NCBI RefSeq assembly: GCF_004363695.1
Contig: NZ_SNZC01000001.1
Location: forward strand, 451,857 to 515,856
Origin: Flavobacterium cheniae
Lineage (GTDB): Bacteria; Bacteroidota; Bacteroidia; Flavobacteriales; Flavobacteriaceae
DNA length: 64,000 bases
Direction of reading: 5' to 3'
Under the pieces are notes generated by a model that did no database searches, had not been told where the DNA came from, and was given only the letters and a program-made list of their open reading frames with translations. Of the stretch, positions 18,482 through 28,669 are shown one piece after another. Every line of letters starts with the position of its first letter. Positions within the stretch are counted from its first letter, which is position 1. The position numbers and the translations under genes were made by a program.

Positions 18482-20389
18482 CTAGAGCTTGCCGTTTTTA
18501 ATTTCTTCCACTATTTCAGGATTCAATAAAGTGGAAATATCTCCAAAATTAGAGAAATCTCCTTCAGCAATCTTTCTTAATATTCTACGCATGATTTTAC
18601 CTGAACGTGTTTTTGGTAAACCACTTACAAATTGTATTTTATCTAATTTCGCAATTGGACCTATTTGGTCAGAAATCAATTGATTAATCTCTTTTGCTAG
18701 GTTAGCTCTATCACGTCCTTCACCCGTTTCTTTCAAAATAATGAAACCATATAATGCATTTCCTTTTATATCGTGAGGGAAACCTACAATTGCACTTTCT
18801 GCAACAGCTGGATGTTCGTTGATAGCATCTTCAATTGGCGCCGTTCCTAAATTATGTCCAGAAACAATGATAACATCATCTACTCTACCGGTAATTCTAT
18901 AATACCCAACTTCATCGCGTAAAGCCCCATCACCAGTGAAATATTTACCTGGGAAAGCTGTAAAATACGTTTCTTTATAACGTTGGTGATCGCCCCAAAT
19001 TGTTCTTGCCATTGAAGGCCAAGGAAATTTAATACATAAACTTCCGGTTACTTGATTACCTTCAATTTCATTACGTAATTCATCCATTAAAACAGGCTGA
19101 ATTCCAGGCAATGGTAACGAAGCATATGTTGGTTTTGTAGGTGTTACAAATGGAATTGGTGAAATCATAATTCCTCCAGTTTCGGTTTGCCACCAAGTAT
19201 CTACTAGTGGACAGCGCTTTCCTCCTACGTGGTCGTTGTACCAGTGCCATGCTTCTTCATTAATAGGCTCACCTACTGAACCAATGACTTTTAATGAACT
19301 TAGTGGGAATTTTTGAACATAATCTAAACTTTCTTTTGCTAAAGCACGAATTGCTGTTGGAGCGGTATAAAACTGTGTAACTTTATGTTTTTCAATCACT
19401 TCCCAAAAGCGACTAAAATCTGGATAAGAAGGAACACCTTCAAAAATTACAGTTGTAGCACCATTTAAAAGTGGTCCGTATAAAATATAAGAGTGACCTG
19501 TAATCCAACCAATATCTGCGGTACACCAATACACGTCGTTTTCTTCGTAATTGAATACGTTTTTGAAGGTATAAGCGGTGTAAACCATATATCCGGCAGT
19601 AGAATGTACCATTCCTTTTGGTTTCCCTGTAGAACCCGAAGTATACAGTATAAATAACGGATCTTCCGCATCCATAATTTCAGCGACATTGTTACCTATA
19701 GCAGCATCCATTAATGGTTGTAACCATAAATCTCTGCCTTCTTTCATAGTTACTTCTGTATTGGTTCTATTTACTACCAAAACAGTTTCTACACAAGGAC
19801 ATTTTTCTAAAGCTTCATCAACAATTCCTTTCAAATCAATTGATTTATTACCTCTATAACTTCCGTCAGAAGTAATCACCATTTTACATTCACTATCATT
19901 AATACGACTAGCAACTGCCGAAGATGAAAATCCAGCAAAAACAACAGAATGTATAGCACCAATTCGAGCACAAGCTAATACAGCAACGGCTAATTCTGGA
20001 ATCATTGGTAAATAAATACAAACTCTATCGCCTTTTTTGATACCTTGATCGCGCAAAACATTTGCCATTTTAGACACACGAACGTATAATTCGTTGTACG
20101 AAATATGTTGTGCTGCTTCGCTTGGATCATTTGATTCAAAAATGATAGCGGTTTTATCACCTCTTTTTGCTAAATGTCTGTCGATACAGTTTTTAGTGAT
20201 ATTTACTTTTGCATTCAAAAACCATTTAAAGTTGGCTTCTTGCATATCTACTTCAAAAACTTTGTCCCATTTTTGGTACCAAGTAAAGTTTTCATCAGCA
20301 ATACGATCCCAAAATTTTCTTGGTTCACGCACCGATTTCTTATACATTTTAAAGTAATTTTCTAAATCGTGTATTTTATAATAACTCAT
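18482..20389 (-). CDS. acs: Acetate--CoA ligase
   Basis: The 635-aa ANL-superfamily enzyme makes acetyl-CoA from acetate, ATP and CoA. Core motifs are YTSGSTGKPKGMVHS (P-loop), VDTWWQTETGG, YFTGDGALRDEVGYYRITGR, and the C-terminal PKTRSGKIMRR, whose Lys is the usual acetylation site. The length and the start (MSYYKIHDLENYFKMYKKS) fit Acs. It is the last gene of a minus-strand group that also holds a symporter, a symporter-kinase and its regulator. That context points to acetate scavenging. Confidence 0.93.
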   Translation of the reverse strand: MSYYKIHDLENYFKMYKKSVREPRKFWDRIADENFTWYQKWDKVFEVDMQEANFKWFLNAKVNITKNCIDRHLAKRGDKTAIIFESNDPSEAAQHISYNELYVRVSKMANVLRDQGIKKGDRVCIYLPMIPELAVAVLACARIGAIHSVVFAGFSSSAVASRINDSECKMVITSDGSYRGNKSIDLKGIVDEALEKCPCVETVLVVNRTNTEVTMKEGRDLWLQPLMDAAIGNNVAEIMDAEDPLFILYTSGSTGKPKGMVHSTAGYMVYTAYTFKNVFNYEENDVYWCTADIGWITGHSYILYGPLLNGATTVIFEGVPSYPDFSRFWEVIEKHKVTQFYTAPTAIRALAKESLDYVQKFPLSSLKVIGSVGEPINEEAWHWYNDHVGGKRCPLVDTWWQTETGGIMISPIPFVTPTKPTYASLPLPGIQPVLMDELRNEIEGNQVTGSLCIKFPWPSMARTIWGDHQRYKETYFTAFPGKYFTGDGALRDEVGYYRITGRVDDVIIVSGHNLGTAPIEDAINEHPAVAESAIVGFPHDIKGNALYGFIILKETGEGRDRANLAKEINQLISDQIGPIAKLDKIQFVSGLPKTRSGKIMRRILRKIAEGDFSNFGDISTLLNPEIVEEIKNGKL

Positions 20390-20510
20390 TTTTTAGCTTT
20401 ATTTTAATTGATAATGTAAAGATAACCAATCTGTTTTAAGAATTTTATATTTTCTTGCTAAATAGATATAGTTAAGTGATTAGTAAAAAGTAATTAGTGA
20501 TAGGTCAAAA

Positions 20511-22406
20511 TTATTTAAAACAACCAATTTTAGCATGTTCTAAAACATCTCTAATTTCATCGATAATAGCTTCATCATCAATAGTTGATGGAACTTGAAA
20601 TTGTTCACCATCAGCAATGCTTCGCATCATTTTACGAAGAATTTTTCCAGAACGTGTTTTGGGTAAACGTTGAACAATAACTACATCACGCAATGAAGCC
20701 ACCGCTCCAATTTGCTCACGAACTAAATGCACCACTTCATGTTGTAATTGAAAATGTTCAATATCTTCTCCAGATTTAGCTACTACTAATGCTAAAGGAA
20801 TTTGACCTTTTAATTCATCATTAATACCAATAACTGCACATTCTGCTACGGAATGATGTGAAGCTACAATTTCTTCCATTTCAGCAGTTGAAAGTCGGTG
20901 ACCTGCTACATTAATGACATCATCTACTCTACCTGTGATGTAAATATAATCGTCAGTATCTTTAAATCCGCCATCACCTGAGAAATAATAACCCGGAAAC
21001 TTGTTTAAATATCCTGCTTTAAAACGTTCGTTGTCTTTCCATAAATCTAATAAAGTTCCTGGCGGTAATGGCAATTTGATAACTACATATCCTTCTTCAT
21101 TTGGACCTAATTCTTGTCCGTTTTCTCCAAAAATTCTAATATCATAACCTGTAACCGCTTTTCCTGCCGAGCCTGGTTTTATAGGCAAATACTCTACTCC
21201 CATCATGTTAGCAATCATTGGCCAACCTGATTCTGTTTGCCACCAATGGTCGATAGCTGGAACTGGAATATGTTCGCGATACCATTCTAAAGTTGCTACA
21301 TCACAACGTTCACCTGCTAAGAATTGAATTCGTAAACTACTTAAATCATATTGTTTGATGAACTCTCCATTTGGATCTTCTTTTTTAATAGCACGAATGG
21401 CTGTTGGAGCCGTAAACATGATATTTACTTTATGTTCAGCAATAACACGCCAAAATGTACTCGCATCAGGAGTTCGGATTGGTTTTCCTTCGAAAAGAAC
21501 CGTAGTATTTCTATTCATTAAAGGTCCGTAGACAATATAACTATGTCCAACTACCCAACCCACATCAGAAGCTGCCCAAAAAACATCACCTTCTTTTGCA
21601 TCGTAAATATGTTGCATTGAAAATTTAAGTGCGGTAGCATAACCACCTGTATCTCTTACAATTCCTTTTGGTTTCCCTGTTGTTCCAGAAGTATATAAAA
21701 TATATAAAGGATGCGTAGCATTTACAGGAATACAAGGCGTTTCTTCGGAACCATAAACTAAAGCATCGTAATCGACATCGTATTTTTTAAAGGGAACTCT
21801 TGCTCCTAATTTTCTATTGAAAACTACCACTTTTTCAGGTTTGTGATTGGCTAATTCAATAGCTTCATCTACTAAAGGTTTGTAGGCAATTAATCTGTCG
21901 ATTTCAATTCCAGATGATGCGGTAATAATGGCTTTAGGTTCGCAATCATCAATACGTATGGCTAATTCATGCGGTGCAAAACCTCCAAAAACTACGGAAT
22001 GCGTTACTCCTATTCGAGCGCAAGCTAACATAGCAAAAGCTGCTTGAGGAATCATTGGCATGTAAATTACAGCGGTGTCGCCTTTTTCTAATCCAAGTGA
22101 TAATAAACCGCCAGCTAATTTAGCTACTTCGGTTTTAACTTCATTAAATGTATACTTTTTAACAGTTTGTGTAACGGGTGAATCGTAGATGATAGCTACT
22201 TGATCTCCATAACCATCTTGGATGTGTTTGTCTACTGCAAGATAGCAAGCATTCAAATCTCCATCGGTAAACCAAAGTGGATAACCGTTTTCATCGGTTG
22301 ATAAAATGTTGGAAGGTTGATTATACCATTCTAATTGATTGGCTTGTTCTTTCCAGAATTCTTCAGAAGAAGTTATACTTTTATTATAAATATCGCAATA
22401 ATTCAT
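20511..22406 (-). CDS. prpE: Propionyl-CoA synthetase-like acyl-CoA ligase (PrpE/ACSS3 type)
   Basis: The 631-aa ANL-family ligase has YTSGTTGKPKGIVRDTGGY, AASDVGWVVGHSYIVYGP, DHWWQTESGWPM and PKTRSGKILRK. The RDTGGY extension after the P-loop and the TESGWP pocket are more like PrpE than Acs, so propionate or another short acid is the likely substrate; acetate remains possible. It lies 121 bp upstream of acs. The two differ clearly in sequence, so this is not a recent duplication. Confidence 0.82.
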   Translation of the reverse strand: MNYCDIYNKSITSSEEFWKEQANQLEWYNQPSNILSTDENGYPLWFTDGDLNACYLAVDKHIQDGYGDQVAIIYDSPVTQTVKKYTFNEVKTEVAKLAGGLLSLGLEKGDTAVIYMPMIPQAAFAMLACARIGVTHSVVFGGFAPHELAIRIDDCEPKAIITASSGIEIDRLIAYKPLVDEAIELANHKPEKVVVFNRKLGARVPFKKYDVDYDALVYGSEETPCIPVNATHPLYILYTSGTTGKPKGIVRDTGGYATALKFSMQHIYDAKEGDVFWAASDVGWVVGHSYIVYGPLMNRNTTVLFEGKPIRTPDASTFWRVIAEHKVNIMFTAPTAIRAIKKEDPNGEFIKQYDLSSLRIQFLAGERCDVATLEWYREHIPVPAIDHWWQTESGWPMIANMMGVEYLPIKPGSAGKAVTGYDIRIFGENGQELGPNEEGYVVIKLPLPPGTLLDLWKDNERFKAGYLNKFPGYYFSGDGGFKDTDDYIYITGRVDDVINVAGHRLSTAEMEEIVASHHSVAECAVIGINDELKGQIPLALVVAKSGEDIEHFQLQHEVVHLVREQIGAVASLRDVVIVQRLPKTRSGKILRKMMRSIADGEQFQVPSTIDDEAIIDEIRDVLEHAKIGCFK

Positions 22407-22547
22407 TTGTATTATTCAATTTATGTGATTTATTTTCTTTAGTAAATGTAGAAAATAAAATAATGCTAAATGAATTAATCTTGCTAAATAGGTATAGATT
22501 AAAGGTAAAAAAACAAAATAATTTTTGAATATTACTGATAAAGGGTT

Positions 22548-23279
22548 TTACTCACATTTTTCTCTTCCATGGTAAACGTTGAAACAACTAAACTTGTCTC
22601 TACATTCTATATAACCGGTAACTTTGAAAGAAGCTACATCAATAGTATCTACAACTTTCTTTCCTTCAATATTATAATTAAGCTTATGATCTAGAAAATA
22701 AACCCAATTTTTATCTTTTGAAATCCCTCCACTTTTTGGATAAATTGTTAAATTATCATAATCATCCGATGGTACTTTATATTGATTGTAATAATAATAT
22801 TTTCCGTCTGTTGTCCAAGTATCGTTATTATTTTCACCTTCAACAATTTTAAAATTTTTAGGTTCAATCATTTTTAAAGGTTCAGTAGTATAAAATACGT
22901 CATTTCCATCTGTAGAAAAATAACTATTAATCACTTTAAAAGTCTTACCATTTGAAGTTTTTATTGTATCAGAACCATACCAACCGTAGTTTTTATCTTT
23001 TGCATAAAATTCATCAATTGCTTCAAAAGTTTTTGCGTCTGCACCAATTATCTTTACACCTTGATAGAAAACGAATTTGTCATCTTTTGCATAATTACTG
23101 AATTCTAAAACTTTAAAAGTTTTTGGATTAGCATCAAGTATTTTTTTATGTTGTCCGCTTCCTTCATTCCAATGTTCATAATAAACTACATCTCCATCGT
23201 TTTCATAACCAGTTGAGCAGCTTACAAATAAGAAAGAAAAAACAATAGTGATTATTAATAATATTCTCATACTTTTCAT
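22548..23279 (-). CDS. DKNYY-repeat lipoprotein
   Basis: The 243-aa protein has a lipoprotein signal (lipobox FLFVSC). It also has several copies of the aromatic DKNYY-type motif (YAKDDKFVFYQG, YAKDKNYGWYG, YFSTDGNDVFYTT, ISKDKNWVYFLD), each coupled to a DxxTFK strand. DKNYY proteins are surface or periplasmic beta proteins of unknown role. It begins one base after the response regulator stop, so it may be co-transcribed with the two-component genes. A Cys-rich C terminus (ECRDKFSCFNVYHGREKC) could form disulfides. Confidence 0.75.
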   Translation of the reverse strand: MKSMRILLIITIVFSFLFVSCSTGYENDGDVVYYEHWNEGSGQHKKILDANPKTFKVLEFSNYAKDDKFVFYQGVKIIGADAKTFEAIDEFYAKDKNYGWYGSDTIKTSNGKTFKVINSYFSTDGNDVFYTTEPLKMIEPKNFKIVEGENNNDTWTTDGKYYYYNQYKVPSDDYDNLTIYPKSGGISKDKNWVYFLDHKLNYNIEGKKVVDTIDVASFKVTGYIECRDKFSCFNVYHGREKCE

Positions 23280-23642
23280 TTAACTCAATAACTCCTCCAC
23301 TTTCTCCACCACTTTCTTAATCGAAAACGGCTTCGTCATATAAGCATCAGCACCAAGTGCTAAACCTTTTTCAATGTCACTTTCTTTATTTTTTGCGGAT
23401 AAAAACATGACTTTGGTATGTTGTAAATTAGCGTCTTTTCTGATTTGTTCTAAAGTGGCAAAACCGTCAACCATGGGCATCATGATATCTAAAATAATAA
23501 CATCAGGGAAATTAGTTTTTAAAATATCTAAAGCTTCTTGCCCGTCGCGCGCTATGAAAACTTCGTAATTACTTTTCTTGAAGGTGTATTCCAGCGTCAT
23601 TACGATATTAGGTTCGTCGTCTACTATTAAAATCTTTTTCAT
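23280..23642 (-). CDS. CheY-like single-domain response regulator
   Basis: The 120-aa receiver domain stands alone. It has the acidic pair in VDDEPN, the phosphoacceptor Asp in VIILDIMMPMVDG, Thr/Ser in FLSAK and the Lys in MTKPFS. It has no output domain, so it must act through a partner or as a relay. Its start overlaps the end of the symporter-kinase gene by 4 bp, so the kinase is the evident partner. This differs from CbrB of Pseudomonas, which has a DNA-binding output. Confidence 0.9.
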   Translation of the reverse strand: MKKILIVDDEPNIVMTLEYTFKKSNYEVFIARDGQEALDILKTNFPDVIILDIMMPMVDGFATLEQIRKDANLQHTKVMFLSAKNKESDIEKGLALGADAYMTKPFSIKKVVEKVEELLS

Positions 23643-26341
23643 AAATCTGTATTTTCAATATTTTTTATCGGCAAAGTGAATACAATACAAGCGCCTTTTA
23701 CACTTGGTTCTACCCAAATTCTACCTTTGTGATGTTCTATAATTTGCTTACAAATCGCCAATCCTAATCCGCTACCCACCGGTTTTTTGAAATTCTGGTT
23801 GGAAGCTTGATAAAATTTGTCAAATATAACGTCAAAATCGTTAGGATTTATACCTTTTCCGTTGTCTTGAACCGAAGTTTCTATGAAATTATCTTTCTTT
23901 TTGACTTGAATCGTGATTAAGCCATCAGTTTCGGGACAGAATTTAATGGCGTTTGAAAGTAAATTGGTAACCACTTGAATGATTCTGTCTTCATCATAAA
24001 AAGCCAAAACCGTATCTTTACTTTCAACATAAACGCTGATATTTCGGTTTTTAATTAATTGTTTTAGAGGTTCTATCGAATGTTCAATCGTTGCAATTAA
24101 GTTGTTTTGACTTGGATGAATGGTTTGTTTTCCGGTTTCGAATTTTTCTAAATCCAAAATTTTATCAATCAAACGATTCAATCGGTCGGATTCGGAAATG
24201 ATATTTTGTAAAAACTGTTTTCGTAATTCTTCTGGAATTTCGTCATCATCATGTAAAATCTCACTCGCAGCACGAATAGCAGTAATTGGCGTACGAAGTT
24301 CGTGAGTTACCGTGTCTAAAAATTCGTCTTTTTGAACATCTTTTCGAACCAAAGTTTCATTCGCTTTTTGTAATTCCGAAGTGATTTTTTGGAGTTGGTT
24401 CGAAGTTTCGGTCAATTTTTTATTGATGGTGATATTTTCTTTCGATTCTTCCAGAATTTTCAAAACTTCAGGTAAAGTGACTTTTTCTTCTTTCACCACA
24501 CTCGAAATCAGAATTCGCGCGGAAGCCGTTCCAATGTGACCCGTTAATAAATTCTCAGCGAATTTGACCAAACGAGCATCAGCCAATTCTTGATCTTTGT
24601 CCACATTGTACTTCACATTAAAGATATTCATAGCGCGTTTGGTACGTTCTTCTCCTAAAAATCGGATTAAGACTTTTTCAATATCGCGTGTATAAGCCGT
24701 TCCTTTCCAAACAAAAGCGTTTTCATGATTGGTACTGTATTTATCGATGTCAACGTACATTTCGGCATAATTGCGTTCGCGATAATTTCCTTTAAAACTC
24801 ACCGAAACCGCGAAATAAGTCAGCGTATTGAACAACATACTCCAAAACAAAGCATGAGGAACAGGTTGCAAATAATCCAATCCAAAAAGTTGGAATGGTT
24901 TTAAAAGCCCAATTTTCATGAAACCTTCGGAAATAAACGAACTTTCATTATTGGTTAACCCAATAGCATAAGGCAATAACAACGTATAAATACAAATTAA
25001 AAATCCTATTAAAATTCCATAAATAGCTCCCATTCTTGAACCTCTTCTCCAAAAAATGGCTCCGAAAAAGGCTGGTGCTAATTGAGCAATAATCACAAAC
25101 GAAATCAATCCAATAGAAACCAAACTGTAATCTAATGCGAAGAATCGGTAAATGAAATAAGCTCCGATAATTAATGAAAAGATTCCGATTTTACGAATGT
25201 TGACAATCTTTTTGTTGTTGATAATTTGTTCTTCGTTCTTTAATTTTCCTAAGAAAGTATACGGAATTAATAAATTGTTACTCAACATCGTAGACAAACT
25301 GATACTCGAAACAACAATCATTGATATCGCAGCTGAAAATCCGCCAAGAAAAACTAAAACAGTTAAGGTTTTATTATCGAAAAATTGAGGAATTAAAAGT
25401 GAATACGTATCAGCATTTACATTTTGACCTTCAAATAAAACATTTCCACCCCAAGCAATTGGGTAGACAAAAAGGTTGAACAATAATAAGTACAAAGGAA
25501 ATAACCAAATCGCGGTTTTAATATGGCGTTCTCTGTTATTTTCCACTACCGACATTTGGAATTGTCTTGGCAATAAGAAAATAGCAAAAAGCGAAACCAT
25601 ACTCAAAAAGAACCAGTTTAATCCTTGTTCTAATCCACCAATGGTATTTTTCTCTTTGAAGTTTTGTAAAAGAGAGGCTTTAGCATAAATATCATCGTAT
25701 CCATCAAAAACGAAGAAAGTAACGTAAACTCCAACGATTAAGAAGAATACTAACTTTAGAATACTTTCTAAAGCTACAGCAGTTACAATTCCTTTACGTT
25801 TTTCCGAAGCATCTACATAGCGTGTTCCATAATAAGAAGCAAATAAGGCTAAAGCGATGGCGACATAAGTCGTGGTGTCATCAAAAATATAAGAACTTGT
25901 ATTCGTTTTTGTTACAATATGAAATGTTTCTGAGATTGCTTTTAATTGTAAAGCGATGTAAGGAGTAATTCCGGCCAAACAAACGACAGTTACAATGGCT
26001 CCTAAAAAACGACTATTACCATAACGAAGGGAAATAAAATCAGCAATACTTGAAATTTTATTCACTCGAGAAATGCGAATGATTTTCTTTAAAATAATAA
26101 TCCATGCGGGAATTATGATGATAGGTCCAATATATATAGGCAAATATCCTAAACCCGAATTTGCTGCTACTCCAATACTTCCATAGTACGTCCAAGCCGT
26201 ACAATACACCGCTAATGATAAAGAATAGATGTATGAATTATTAGTCCATTTGATATTTTCTTTTTTTTCAGCCCAATGCGCTATAAAAAAAAGAATACCC
26301 AAGTAGCCTAATAAAATAAGTAATAAAACAGCACTATTCAT
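23639..26341 (-). CDS. Na+/solute symporter-STAC-histidine kinase fusion (CbrA-like)
   Basis: The 900-aa protein starts with about 13 membrane segments of the sodium:solute symporter family (~1-520). A STAC-type linker follows (RFLGEERTKRAMNIF to ASARILISSVV), then a coiled coil and a HisKA domain (THELRTPITAIRAASEIL). The HATPase domain has QVVTNLLSNAIKFCPE, DNGKGI and GSGLGLAICK. This architecture is known from CbrA, where a transporter domain senses or imports the substrate. Its neighbours suggest acetate or short-chain acid status. It overlaps both the small upstream membrane gene (8 bp) and the response regulator (4 bp). Confidence 0.9.
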   Translation of the reverse strand: MNSAVLLLILLGYLGILFFIAHWAEKKENIKWTNNSYIYSLSLAVYCTAWTYYGSIGVAANSGLGYLPIYIGPIIIIPAWIIILKKIIRISRVNKISSIADFISLRYGNSRFLGAIVTVVCLAGITPYIALQLKAISETFHIVTKTNTSSYIFDDTTTYVAIALALFASYYGTRYVDASEKRKGIVTAVALESILKLVFFLIVGVYVTFFVFDGYDDIYAKASLLQNFKEKNTIGGLEQGLNWFFLSMVSLFAIFLLPRQFQMSVVENNRERHIKTAIWLFPLYLLLFNLFVYPIAWGGNVLFEGQNVNADTYSLLIPQFFDNKTLTVLVFLGGFSAAISMIVVSSISLSTMLSNNLLIPYTFLGKLKNEEQIINNKKIVNIRKIGIFSLIIGAYFIYRFFALDYSLVSIGLISFVIIAQLAPAFFGAIFWRRGSRMGAIYGILIGFLICIYTLLLPYAIGLTNNESSFISEGFMKIGLLKPFQLFGLDYLQPVPHALFWSMLFNTLTYFAVSVSFKGNYRERNYAEMYVDIDKYSTNHENAFVWKGTAYTRDIEKVLIRFLGEERTKRAMNIFNVKYNVDKDQELADARLVKFAENLLTGHIGTASARILISSVVKEEKVTLPEVLKILEESKENITINKKLTETSNQLQKITSELQKANETLVRKDVQKDEFLDTVTHELRTPITAIRAASEILHDDDEIPEELRKQFLQNIISESDRLNRLIDKILDLEKFETGKQTIHPSQNNLIATIEHSIEPLKQLIKNRNISVYVESKDTVLAFYDEDRIIQVVTNLLSNAIKFCPETDGLITIQVKKKDNFIETSVQDNGKGINPNDFDVIFDKFYQASNQNFKKPVGSGLGLAICKQIIEHHKGRIWVEPSVKGACIVFTLPIKNIENTDL

Positions 26342-26528
26342 AATAACGTTGTACTACAATCCATGACATTAAAACCGAAAATAACCAAACTGAAAAAATG
26401 TAAATGTAAATTACAGGTAATCCCAATACATTATCGGCACTATCAAATAGTAAAACGATTGGTAAATTGAGTACCAATAGTAATAAAAGTGATAATACAA
26501 CTAATTTTTGCTGATGTCTTTTTTTCAT
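26334..26528 (-). CDS. Small two-helix membrane protein (64 aa)
   Basis: The start at 26528 (MKKRHQQKLVVLSLLLLL) gives a basic N terminus followed by two membrane helices (~8-27 and ~38-58) and the tail VQRYYE. A longer upstream frame is not supported. It overlaps the symporter-kinase gene by 8 bp. Small DUF-type membrane partners are common beside such symporter kinases. The function is unknown, perhaps assembly or stability of the kinase. Confidence 0.6.
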   Translation of the reverse strand: MKKRHQQKLVVLSLLLLLVLNLPIVLLFDSADNVLGLPVIYIYIFSVWLFSVLMSWIVVQRYYE

Positions 26529-26614
26529 ATTGAATTGCTTACATTTTTTAAAAATACAAACTCTGCTCTCGAAAAACAAGAGCAGAGTTATAAAATAGTA
26601 GGTAAACCAAAAAA

Positions 26615-28363
26615 TTAATGTGCAGCCCCAGCTTCTGCAGCACCAGAAGGAATACGGATATTTTCAACAATATCTTGTACTTCTTGAGGTGGAGCTGGAG
26701 TAAATTTACTTACTACTAAAGCAACAATAAAGTTAGCAATCATCGCAACCGTTCCAAAACCTTCTGGAGAAATTCCAAACCACCATTCTGATTTGTCTGG
26801 CATTTCGCCTATCCATCCTAATTTGAATTTAGCCATATAGTATAACATTAATGCCATACCAACAACCATACCTGCAACAGCTCCTTCTTTGTTCATTCTT
26901 TTATTAAAAATTCCCAAAATAATAGCTGGGAAGAAAGATGCAGCAGCTAATCCGAAGGCTAATGCTACCACAGCCGCAACGAATCCTGGTGGATTAATTC
27001 CAAAATATCCAGCTATAATTACAGCCACAGCAGCAGAAATACGTGCTGTCCATAATTCCCCTTTTTCAGAGATATTTGGATTCACCATTTTCTTGATTAA
27101 ATCATGAGAAACAGCAGCAGAAATTACTAATAATAATCCAGCAGCAGTTGAAAGTGCAGCTGCTAAAGCTCCAGCAGCAACTAATGCAATAACCCAGTTA
27201 GGTAATTTAGCAATCTCTGGATTTGCTAACACCATAATATCATTATCAATATATAATTCGTTTTTACTTTCAACGTTTGGTTGGTCTTTTTGTGGTTTAC
27301 CATCTTTCAACATAAAAGCATCACCTTTTACATATTGGATTTTACCATCGGCATTCTTATCATTAAACATTAAAAGCCCCGTTTTTTCCCAGTTTTTGAA
27401 CCATTGAGGCATTTCTGCATACTCTTTATTACTTACAGTTTCGATTAAATTAGTTCTTGCAAAAACAGATACAGCAGGTGCAGTTGTATATAAAATAACA
27501 ATAAACACTAAAGCTAAACCTGCAGATTTACGAGCATCTTTAACGTTTTTTACAGTAAAGAAACGAACAATTACGTGTGGTAATCCTGCTGTTCCAACCA
27601 TTAAAGCTAAAGTAATTGCAAATACGTCTAACATTGATTTTGAACCATCTGTATATTCTGCAAAACCTAATTCTGTAGATAAACCATTTAATTTATCAAG
27701 TAAATAAGTGTCTGTTCCTACTACCGTTCCACCCATTCCTAATTGTGGAATTGGGTTACCTGTCATTTGAATCGAGATAAAAATCGCAGGTACCATGAAA
27801 GCGAAAATCAATACACAATATTGTGCTACTTGAGTATAGGTAATACCTTTCATTCCTCCTAAAACAGCATAGAATAAAACAATTATCATCCCGATGATTA
27901 CACCAGTATTAATTTCAACTTCTAAAAATCTTGAAAATACAACTCCTACTCCACGCATTTGACCAGCTACATAAGTAAACGATACAATCAAAGCACAGAA
28001 AACAGCTACTGAACGCGCAGTTTTTGAGTAATATCTATCTCCAATGAAATCAGGCACTGTGAATTTTCCAAATTTTCTCAAATAAGGTGCTAAAAGTAAT
28101 GCTAAAAGCACATATCCTCCGGTCCAACCCATTAAGTAAACAGCACCATCGTAACCAGCAAAAGAAATAATTCCGGCCATTGAAATAAATGATGCGGCAG
28201 ACATCCAATCGGCAGCAGTTGCCATACCATTTGCTAATGGGGAAACGCCTCCACCAGCTACATAAAACTCTTTAGTAGAACCCGCTCTGGTCCAGATTGC
28301 AATTCCAATATATATAGCAAACGTAATTCCTACGATAATATAGGTCCAAATTTTTACATCCAT
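26615..28363 (-). CDS. Sodium/solute symporter (acetate permease ActP-like, VC_2705 type)
   Basis: The 582-aa protein has ~13 membrane segments and SSSF signatures (FYVAGGGVSPLANGMATAAD, YLMGWTGGYVLLAL, GTAGLPHVIVRFFTV). A hydrophilic insertion near residues 315-385 holds an EF-hand-like loop (FNDKNADGKIQYVKGD). The DUF4212 subunit gene lies 23 bp upstream. Such pairs import acetate, lactate or similar acids with sodium. With acs and prpE in the same cluster, acetate or propionate uptake is the best guess. Confidence 0.87.
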   Translation of the reverse strand: MDVKIWTYIIVGITFAIYIGIAIWTRAGSTKEFYVAGGGVSPLANGMATAADWMSAASFISMAGIISFAGYDGAVYLMGWTGGYVLLALLLAPYLRKFGKFTVPDFIGDRYYSKTARSVAVFCALIVSFTYVAGQMRGVGVVFSRFLEVEINTGVIIGMIIVLFYAVLGGMKGITYTQVAQYCVLIFAFMVPAIFISIQMTGNPIPQLGMGGTVVGTDTYLLDKLNGLSTELGFAEYTDGSKSMLDVFAITLALMVGTAGLPHVIVRFFTVKNVKDARKSAGLALVFIVILYTTAPAVSVFARTNLIETVSNKEYAEMPQWFKNWEKTGLLMFNDKNADGKIQYVKGDAFMLKDGKPQKDQPNVESKNELYIDNDIMVLANPEIAKLPNWVIALVAAGALAAALSTAAGLLLVISAAVSHDLIKKMVNPNISEKGELWTARISAAVAVIIAGYFGINPPGFVAAVVALAFGLAAASFFPAIILGIFNKRMNKEGAVAGMVVGMALMLYYMAKFKLGWIGEMPDKSEWWFGISPEGFGTVAMIANFIVALVVSKFTPAPPQEVQDIVENIRIPSGAAEAGAAH

Positions 28364-28386
28364 GATTTTAATATTTTAAAGTTAAA

Positions 28387-28647
28387 TTAATCGTTATCAA
28401 AACCATATTTTTTATCTAATTTGTTCATCAAACGAACATAGACAAAAATTAAGATTACGAAAACATACATTGATCCTTGTTGGGCAAACCAAAATCCTAA
28501 TGGAAATCCACCTAATTTGATTGCGTTTAATTGGTCTACAAATAGAATTCCTGCTCCGTACGAACATAGAAACCAAATGCTTAATAAAATTAGAAGGTAT
28601 CGTAAATTTTCCTTCCAATATGCCGTAGCGTGTTTTTGATCACTCAT
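28387..28647 (-). CDS. DUF4212 symporter partner subunit
   Basis: The 86-aa start at 28647 (MSDQKHATAYWKENLRYLL) is chosen over an upstream in-frame ATG that would overlap the porin gene. There are two membrane helices separated by AGILFVDQLNAIKLGGFPLGFW, then a charged tail (LMNKLDKKYGFDND). This is the standard DUF4212 partner of VC_2705-type symporters, 23 bp upstream of the large subunit. Confidence 0.88.
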   Translation of the reverse strand: MSDQKHATAYWKENLRYLLILLSIWFLCSYGAGILFVDQLNAIKLGGFPLGFWFAQQGSMYVFVILIFVYVRLMNKLDKKYGFDND

Positions 28648-28669
28648 AATGAATAGTTTTATTAGTTGT

